In this document: in pieces, positions 58,132 through 64,000 of the stretch
Numbering within the stretch: the stretch's first letter is position 1
Layout of the letters: the number at the start of each line of letters is the position of its first letter
Notes under the pieces: generated by a model
The model's database searches: none
Seen by the model: the letters and a program-made list of their open reading frames with translations, nothing else
What the model was told of the DNA's origin: nothing
From: Palaemon carinicauda
Taxonomy: Eukaryota; Arthropoda; Malacostraca; Decapoda; Palaemonidae
Length of the DNA: 64,000 nucleotides
Direction of reading: 5' to 3'
Assembly (NCBI RefSeq): GCF_036898095.1
Contig: NC_090729.1
Coordinates: forward strand, 81,512,571-81,576,570
Program-made: the position numbers and the translations under genes

Positions 58132-58689
58132 GAGAATACTGTCTGGTACCGAGAAAGACGGTAGAAGGGTCTAATTACCACCAAGACGCCGGAGAAATAA
58201 GTGTTCAAAACACTAGACAAAATGCAGAGGAAAGTGGAAGGGGGGATAAGCAGCAGGGTGGAGGGAGTGATAGAGATTTGCTCCAAAATTTAGTCAAAAT
58301 GATACATATGATGAAGTGTAAGTTGGAAATTGAACCAAAGAAAAGGAAGCGAAACGAATCGGACGAGAAAGGCGCGCGCGATCCTCTCCCCCTCCCCATG
58401 CCACGGGCTTACTCCAATCCCCCTTTAGAGAATATAATTGACGTAAAATTATCCCCCACCAGCAGAAGGTACGCCCTCGCTTTCCTTAAATTCTTCGAAG
58501 GCCGGGACGATTTCGAGTGGGATGATAAACGTGTTTAAGAAATTAATTCAGCAAACGGGTGCTATTGAGGAAGAGGATGTGCCTTTTTATAAAACCCTAC
58601 TAGATACAGTGGGAGTGCCCTATACTCATATAAAGAATGCAAAAGCTCAGATGCAGATGTATGGAATTAAAGGAAAAGGGGGAGAATAA
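58128..58689 (+). pseudogene. Maverick ORF of unknown function, frameshifted
   Basis: I do not recognise a family by name. ATG at 58128 overlaps the previous stop by four bases. The first part runs to a stop at 58538: low-complexity and charged (EPKKRKRNESDEKG), then a folded-looking C-terminal block SRRYALAFLKFFEGRDDFEW. A one-base shift near 58520 leads into a 55-codon frame (58522-58689) with FKKLIQQTG, EDVPFYKTLL and GKGGE, which reads as its natural end. Together about 190 codons. Its position between integrase and virion genes suggests a virion or packaging role, which is inference. Confidence 0.55.
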
Positions 58690-58865
58690 GAGAGGAAAAT
58701 AAAGAAAAAAAAGTAAAAGGTAAACTGTGGTGGGTGCCTTATTAGGAATAAATGCCCACCGCTAAGTCTACGCAAAATACATGTCTTAGCATGTCGTACT
58801 TGGAAGGCGTGTAAAGGGGGCGGAGTTTAAGTACTTTAGTTGTAGTCCTAGTTAGTTTAGGTTTC

Positions 58866-59403
58866 ATGATCAGTTTACAACACGATCCCAGCACGATGCA
58901 GTCCTCACCGCTAAAACTAAGCATCGTCGACTTTACGGCGCCACTTCTAAGAAAGGGGAATGTGTGTTTGGTGGTGGGGGGCAATTCCATCGACGTTGTA
59001 TCCTACGGACTTGCGGCGCAAACATATAAAGCCTACCCCTACAGCGATATCGTGAACTGTCGAAGAAGGCTCTTTAATTTAAACCGATGCATTCGCGAAG
59101 ACCGTCATCCCGAGTTTTCCCACCGCGAGTGTGCCATGCGTAGCCACTTTGATAACGCAGTTTAATTACGGGTATGCATATGATAATGATGCCGATAGAA
59201 AACTTAGATCGTATGTGACTACTTCAAGGGATACGCATTTCCCTTCAAACTTAAAGAATGATACAACTGAGGTGTGTGTTTTTAACTTTAAGAGGTGTCT
59301 ACACGAATTGGAACAGTTTGCCTGGAGAAAGGAAAGGAGAGCGTTAATATATACGCCATCCCCATTGAAATTTGGGAGGTCTGGTCGCTCTGATAGTGTA
59401 TGA
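58866..59403 (+). pseudogene. Conserved-type Maverick ORF, unknown function, frameshifted
   Basis: ATG at 58866. The first frame (58866-59165) has VDFTAPLLRKGNVCLVVGG, NCRRRLFNLNRCIRED and CAMRSHFDNAV; a single-base shift near 59158 leads into NYGYAYDNDADRKLRSYV and FNFKRCLHELEQFAWRKERR, ending at 59403. Total about 179 codons, rich in Cys and Arg, with no signal or membrane segment. The even spread of conserved-looking residues on both sides of the break argues for one gene. Function unknown. Confidence 0.6.
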
Positions 59404-60133
59404 AGGTTACACTATTTTCCAGATTTGGTGAACTTGTGTAGGAGGTTGACTGGTAAAGGTAAACATATCATTTTGCTGGCAAGCAAAAAATTGTCTGTTG
59501 CCTCCCGAATTGGATAACTTGGAAAGGTTTTCCTTTGTAGCATCTGAAGATTTTCTGGCTGGTTGTGATATTTTAATGTAATCTACTTATTTTCTTATTT
59601 GTTAAAAAAGAATCTACTTCATCCAAATAAACTTGATATGTTATAAATAAAAATATTTACTGTGTAAGATCCATCCTTTTGTATTTTTTATCTTCGAGTT
59701 AAACGTTCTTCTCATTCTGAGAAGGAGAATAATTAGGTAATAGTGGTGATATTTAAATGTACTTGTTTTCTCATTTATCCATGTAAATTTGTTCATATGG
59801 AAAAGAAAAAAAATACTGTGTAATGTTCACCCTTTGTATATTTATCTTCGAGTTAAACGCTCTTCTCATTCTGGGAAGGAGAATAATTATGTAATAGGGG
59901 TGGTATTTAAATGTACTTGTTTTCTCATTTTATTCATGTAAATTTTTTCATATGTTAAGAACAAAAATATTACTGTGTAATGTTCACCCTTTTGTATTTT
60001 TATCTTCGAGTTGAATATTCTTCTCATTTGCGAATGAGAATAATTATGTAATAGAAGCTTCTTTAATGAAAAAATCTTACGTTAATTTGGTTTAAATATC
60101 CCCGTATCATCTTAACTACTTCAGTTGGACGCT
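59404..60133 (+). other. Long intergenic region with 156-bp tandem repeat
   Basis: 730 bases without a supported ORF, separating two gene groups. About 2.6 copies of a ~156-bp unit begin at 59658, 59814 and 59971 (tactgtgtaa...ttcaccc). Each unit has 'cttcgagttaaacg' or a close variant followed by an inverted repeat: ttctcattctgagaaggagaa in the first two (slightly varied) and a perfect ttctcatt-tgcg-aatgagaa in the third. AATAAA-like signals occur (about 59645). It is a candidate terminator or promoter region for the capsid genes. Confidence 0.65.
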
Positions 60134-61044
60134 ATGGCTGAAGAAAGTCATATAGTAACTCTGACATCTCTCGGAAATAGGGATATATTCCCTAAAAATA
60201 ATGCGGGCAGCTTTACAAACAAGCCATAAATAGTATGAAATTAGATCATAATTTGGAGCATGAAGTAGCCCTTATCAATATCCATTACCCTAATGAAATT
60301 TATGGGCTTGTTAGTGGTGAACTCGATTCAGGGATAGAAATAATAACAAAAGTGCGAATATCCTTAGGTGGGGAACCCACCATAACTTCAGCTCTTGAGG
60401 AAATTTACAAACCACGAATAAGTATTCTATCCACTGATGCTGAGTATATGGTCTCCAGCATTAACGAAGATTTAACATACGCTTTGAGGAAGATACTCCC
60501 ACTCGGATTTTATCAAGAAAATATACCCACGGCGGGTCTCTTGGAATATGACTATCAAAGAAAGAGAGTGTTATTAAGGTTTACAAAGAGACAGGAAACG
60601 GAAGAGGCAATTTATCGAAAAGGACCTATTCCCGCCATCAAATTAAAATTTGGGAAAAGAATAGGAGCTACATTAGGATTCAATTCAGACAAACCTTATC
60701 AAATTTTTGAAACAAATCCAGGTAATCCTCTAATCAAAACTCATAATTTGCTCGCTGCTTTTCCCCCTTCCCCCACATCGGGGGTGGACTTTTTCCTCGT
60801 TTATTCGGATATTGTAGAAAGGTCCTATTTCGGGAGTAAAAAAGTTAAAATATTGGATACTTTTAGTATGTGGAGCAGTAAAACGAGAGGGTATCATTAT
60901 CATGTGTATTACCCTTTAGGGACAAAGGAATTGGATTCAGTATCCATTCGCCTGACTGACCAAGAAGGAAGGGAGATACACTTTCATGAGGATGCCAGCA
61001 CAATCTGCATCCTTCATATTAGGCCAAAGCAGAAAATTATATAA
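60134..61044 (+). pseudogene. Minor capsid (penton-like, PX) protein, frameshift near N-terminus
   Basis: True start most likely ATG 60134 (MAEESHIVTLTSLGNRDIF), since minor capsid proteins of Mavericks open with such a short strand-rich segment. This frame ends in TAA near 60227, and the remainder (ATG 60235 to 61044, 269 codons) is in another frame, so one frameshift separates about 31 residues from the body. The body has EVALINIHYP and ends with a strand-rich region (RGYHYHVYYPLGT, ICILHIRPK). The single jelly-roll fold is assigned by position and resemblance; it would form the vertices of the particle. Confidence 0.75.
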
Positions 61045-61080
61045 AAACTGCAATATCCCACACCAAACGTTTATTCAAGA

Positions 61081-61533
61081 GTGCGTCACCATGAGGGTAA
61101 CTTTCTTTCCCCATCTCCTGAGGAGTTTAGTATCATATTCGCTAGTCCCTCCATAAAACTCTTGATTAGAGGGGCTTTAGGGGATATTGAGGTTTTTAGA
61201 GCCCCAAGTCGTTCCCAGCAAGGGAGTGGGCTTTTCAGTATATTAGCTGGACTTGCTAAAAGGGTTGCGCCCTTTGTGGCAAAGGCGGTCCTGCCCTCGG
61301 GCCTTGAATTTGGGCAAAATATCATGGGAGATTTACAAGAGGGGACAAGAGATTTCAAATCAAGCCTTAGACAGAGAGGGTTGGAGGCGCTAAAATCAAC
61401 AGGTCGACGTATTGTTACTGGCAAAGGGAAGAAAAGGAAAAATGTCATAAGAAATGGGAAGAAAAGAGTAAATAAAAAGAAAATCTCATCACGAGGGAAT
61501 ATAGGATATAAAGATGTGTTTAGTGCAATGTGA
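61081..61533 (+). CDS. Small Gly-rich/basic virion-type protein
   Basis: Lies between the minor and major capsid genes, as in other arthropod Mavericks. No convincing ATG starts the frame (GTG at 61081; codons HHEGNF follow), so the start is uncertain. The middle has SQQGSGLFSILAGLAKRVAPF, an amphipathic stretch, then RDFKSSLRQRGLEALKS and a strongly basic tail (GKGKKRKNVIRNGKKRVNKK). The design recalls adenovirus minor core/membrane-active proteins, but this is analogy and not demonstrated homology. Confidence 0.6.
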   Translation: MRHHEGNFLSPSPEEFSIIFASPSIKLLIRGALGDIEVFRAPSRSQQGSGLFSILAGLAKRVAPFVAKAVLPSGLEFGQNIMGDLQEGTRDFKSSLRQRGLEALKSTGRRIVTGKGKKRKNVIRNGKKRVNKKKISSRGNIGYKDVFSAM

Positions 61534-61574
61534 TTTAGTTCTGATAAATAGGCGTTAGTGTGAAGTCATTCAAC

Positions 61575-62884
61575 ATGGCATCGGCGGCACCGAGAATTGC
61601 GGGTCTTGTAGGGAGCGAACTTCCGACCGCAAAATACACTGCAGGAGTGGTGGATGCTTTTCCCAGGCCTAATCGTTTACGAGTGGTGGAAGCTTCCATG
61701 GTTGATCGGCAAACAAGTCTTATTCTACCAACAAATCTTTCATCGGGGGGAGCAATAATTTAGCCAGTTTGAGTATTGATCTACATTTAAAAGTCACGGC
61801 TCCCGATAAGAGCATGTTGGGGGATGATGTAAATGTTGTATTTGTCAATGGTTTGGGAAATACAATCTTCAAGTCAACCCAAGTTTATATCGGCGAAAGG
61901 CTCGTAGAATCAAATCCCCATTTCAATTACTGGTCTTTCATAAAGTTATTAGCTACAGCGAAGTCTCAAACCGTCAAAACAGTCGGACGGCTCGGATATC
62001 TTTTCCAAGAATACGGGGGAACATCAATTTCAAACCTTTTACCAGACAATCATTTTACAAAATTGAACAAAATGGAAAAGGAGTGGCTTGTTAAAGGTAA
62101 AAGAGAAGGATTGCATCTTGTTCATCCACTTATGCTCGATGTGGCTTCAGTAGATGATTATTTGATGGATAATATCGACGTTCGTATCAAGTTGGAATTA
62201 GCCCCAAATGCGTGGTTCATTAATTCCTCTGCACAGGCCGAAGAATTTCGATTTCATCTAGAAAAAGCCCGGTCCCATATTGATAAAATCATCCCACGCC
62301 CCCCGGCTTTACTCGCCCATCATCAGGCACTTTGAAATCCCAACAGTACGGTGGAAACTGTCTTTAATAAAACACTTTACAGGACATACGCACTATCCCC
62401 TAATCAGACACTGGCAACTTTGGATTTACCTTTTAATAAGGTTATACCGGAAAAGTTATACCTCACTATTGTTAATATGGGAAGTTTCAATGGTGTTCTG
62501 AATAGGAATCCCATTTATCTTTATCATAATAATCTTAAGCACATAGGGGTCACACTGAATGGTTCCACTTTGTACGACATAAACTGTCAATTCCCTGAAA
62601 ATTATTCTCATCTTTACTACGAGACATTAAAATCTTTAGGCTTAACTTATGATCACCTAATTCATTATGATTGCTACGACCAGAGTCGGGCAGCCGTGTT
62701 TAATTTCAAACCTGAAATGGCATTGATGGATACGCTCGAAGTAGAGAAAAATGGGGATTTGATAATCCATTTAACGTTTGATAGGCAAGTCACCGAGAAT
62801 AGAATTATTTCATTGTTTGGAGAAACCCAGGGAGTGATAACCACCGATCAAACCCAAAATGAATATTGCGATGTCAGGGCGTAA
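61575..62884 (+). pseudogene. Major capsid protein (double jelly-roll type)
   Basis: ATG 61575 (MASAAPRIAGLVG). The first frame ends at a TAG at 61761 after a shift near 61757; the next frame (from about 61757) runs to TGA 62333-62335 and continues in the same frame to 62884. About 436 codons in all, so one frameshift and one stop. Recognisable stretches: DDVNVVFVNGLGNTIF, STQVYIGERLVESNPH, HPLMLDVASVDDYLMDN and MALMDTLEVEKNGDLII. This matches the family once annotated as worm F54H12.2-like proteins, now regarded as Maverick major capsid proteins. An AATAAA signal (about 62886) follows the stop directly. Confidence 0.85.
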
Positions 62885-62889
62885 TCAAT

Positions 62890-63112
62890 AAAAGTTTTCC
62901 TACCGCTTTTAAGCGTGCAAATGTTAGGGTCAGATTTTTTTCCCACTAAATGCTATGTCTTTATTCACGAAATATTATTTTGGATGTATGCTTCGTATAA
63001 TAAAAGAAACTAAGTTGCAATACGTTTTTTATTACCCATATCTGTCAATGTAAGTGATTATTACCCATATATGTTAATGTAAGCGAAAGGCCTTAAAACA
63101 AATTGACTGAAA

Positions 63113-63169
<57 letters not shown>

Positions 63170-64000
63170 ACGGGGCGTGTGAACTCGATTGCATCACGTT
63201 GGCACACAAGAGGGTGTGTCTTAGGATTTGAAAAAAATGGACAGAGAGATGGGTACTTTTCCATAGGCTTAAATTGAAAGGAATGTGGTCACGGGGGAGG
63301 AGGGCCTCACTAAAGTCACGGAGTGAGTTCTTTGCAGACTATAAGACAAAAAATGGGCAGTTTTCCCATAGGACCGGGAATGTAAATGAGGGGCGTTCAG
63401 AGCATCAGCTCTCCCAGAGAGAGAGAACGGGCCTCGTCTGCAAACAAATGCGTGTCTTAAAAAAAAAAAAAAAAAAAAAAAACTGTGTGGTCGGTAGGAT
63501 CAATGTCACTGCCTAGGGGCATGGGTCATCCAGACAGAGAACTCCACGCGTGCCGGTACGCACTCGGTGACCCCACACTGAAAATGCCCCCTCTCAACCA
63601 GCGGGGGGGGGGGGGGGGGGGTGAGAAGGGGGGGAGGGAGGGGGGGTTGTTAGTACACATAACCTTACGTTTAAGTGTCGCTCCGACAGACCCATACCAG
63701 ACGAACTGAGTAAACGTGACAAGCTTAGCAAACGTGCCAAGCTCAGTAAATGAGTCAAGGTGTGGAAAGGGGGTTGGGGGGGGGAGGTTTGTTAGTAAAC
63801 ATAATCTTGGGGGGGGGGGTGTTGTTTGTAAACATAACCTTACGTTTAAATCCCCAAACTGAGCCGCTCCGACAGACCCATACCAGACGGACTGAGTAAA
63901 CGGGACAAGTTAGCAAACGTGCCAAACTGAGTAAACGTGCCAAGCTGAGTATCTGGGGCAAGGGCTCCCCAAAAAGTGAGTATCTGAGGCATATTTCCTA
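62890..64000 (-). repeat. Maverick right terminal inverted repeat
   Basis: Inverted counterpart of 48289-49547: 'aaaagttttcctaccgc' at the inner edge, (GA)n at 63115-63168, an A-run (63460-63482), a G-run (63603-63622), two copies of the 'gacagacccataccagacg' segment (about 63688 and 63872) and the terminal 'ctcactttttgg' complement. Compared with the left TIR it lacks most of the 30-bp array. It reaches the window edge. Confidence 0.92.
63115..63168 (+). repeat. (GA)n microsatellite in right TIR
   Basis: About 26 GA units, the mirror of the (CT)n in the left TIR but shorter. Confidence 0.95.

Larger units (their letters stand above)
48289..64000 (+). mobile_element. Maverick/Polinton virus-like DNA transposon
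   Basis: About 15.7 kb with terminal inverted repeats over 1.1 kb and the diagnostic gene set: protein-primed DNA polymerase B, retroviral-type integrase, adenain-like protease, packaging ATPase, and two capsid genes. The left end begins AGTAGTAGGAAATATT (48289) or AGTAGGAAATATT (48292); the right end in the window is the reverse complement ATATTTCCTA, so only about two to five bases are missing. The 6-bp target duplication therefore cannot be checked. Left-end genes (49548-51304) are on the minus strand, all others on the plus strand. It is inserted in the 3' region of DIRS copy 4. Confidence 0.95.

Noticed and set aside
57744..58286. 180-codon minus-strand ORF opposite the small Maverick genes
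   Set aside because: It lies antisense to two better supported ORFs, and its sequence is low complexity (Phe/Leu/Ser-rich).
61081..61533. Membrane protein or host histone-like protein
   Set aside because: The basic tail could suggest a histone-like protein, but its place between two capsid genes and the amphipathic middle fit a virion component better.

Overview
The window is eukaryotic, repeat-dense DNA, most likely from a decapod crustacean. The reasons are several DIRS1-like retrotransposons (widespread in decapods), a CR1/jockey-type LINE ending in a (TAA)n tail, a Ty3/Gypsy element, a Maverick/Polinton, and abundant microsatellites. I see no host single-copy gene, tRNA, rRNA or CRISPR. 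Species cannot be fixed from the sequence alone.

Layout. 1-5490 is a diverged ~35-bp minisatellite that runs off the left edge. 5492-8640 holds DIRS 5' leader fragments, an orphan stretch and a ~510-bp MITE-like element. From 8641 to 48288 lie four DIRS elements in strictly alternating orientation (-,+,-,+), joined head-to-head or tail-to-tail with almost no unique DNA between them: copy 1 (8641-23372, -), copy 2 (23374-31505, +), copy 3 (32006-41080, -) and copy 4 (41085 onward, +, truncated at its 5' end). Each carries a long 5' leader, ORF1 (gag-like, Cys/His N-terminus, RGG-rich C-terminus), ORF2 (reverse transcriptase plus RNase H) and ORF3 (tyrosine recombinase). All are broken, each in its own way. 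Copy 1 is split by a 3.66-kb LINE (8895-12552) and a 3.45-kb Gypsy element (18084-21533, 4-bp target duplication ATAT). Copy 3 carries a 698-bp solo LTR (32181-32878, duplication GTTA).

48289-64000 is an almost complete Maverick/Polinton, a virus-like DNA transposon, inserted in the 3' region of DIRS copy 4. Terminal inverted repeats of more than 1.1 kb flank an adenain-like protease and a spliced unknown gene on the minus strand. On the plus strand are a small spliced basic ORF, protein-primed DNA polymerase B, a packaging-type ATPase, a retroviral-type integrase with chromodomain, two small basic ORFs, a conserved unknown ORF, a penton-like minor capsid protein, a small basic virion-type protein and a major capsid protein. 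In general terms for such elements, the polymerase copies the element, the integrase inserts it, and the protease, ATPase and two jelly-roll proteins form a virion module. In this copy the protease, ATPase and two small ORFs are open. The polymerase, integrase, both capsid genes and others carry stops or frameshifts, several of the polymerase breaks at homopolymers. The right end lies within a few bases of the window edge.

The nesting gives a relative chronology: DIRS copies first, then LINE, Gypsy, solo LTR and Maverick insertions into them.
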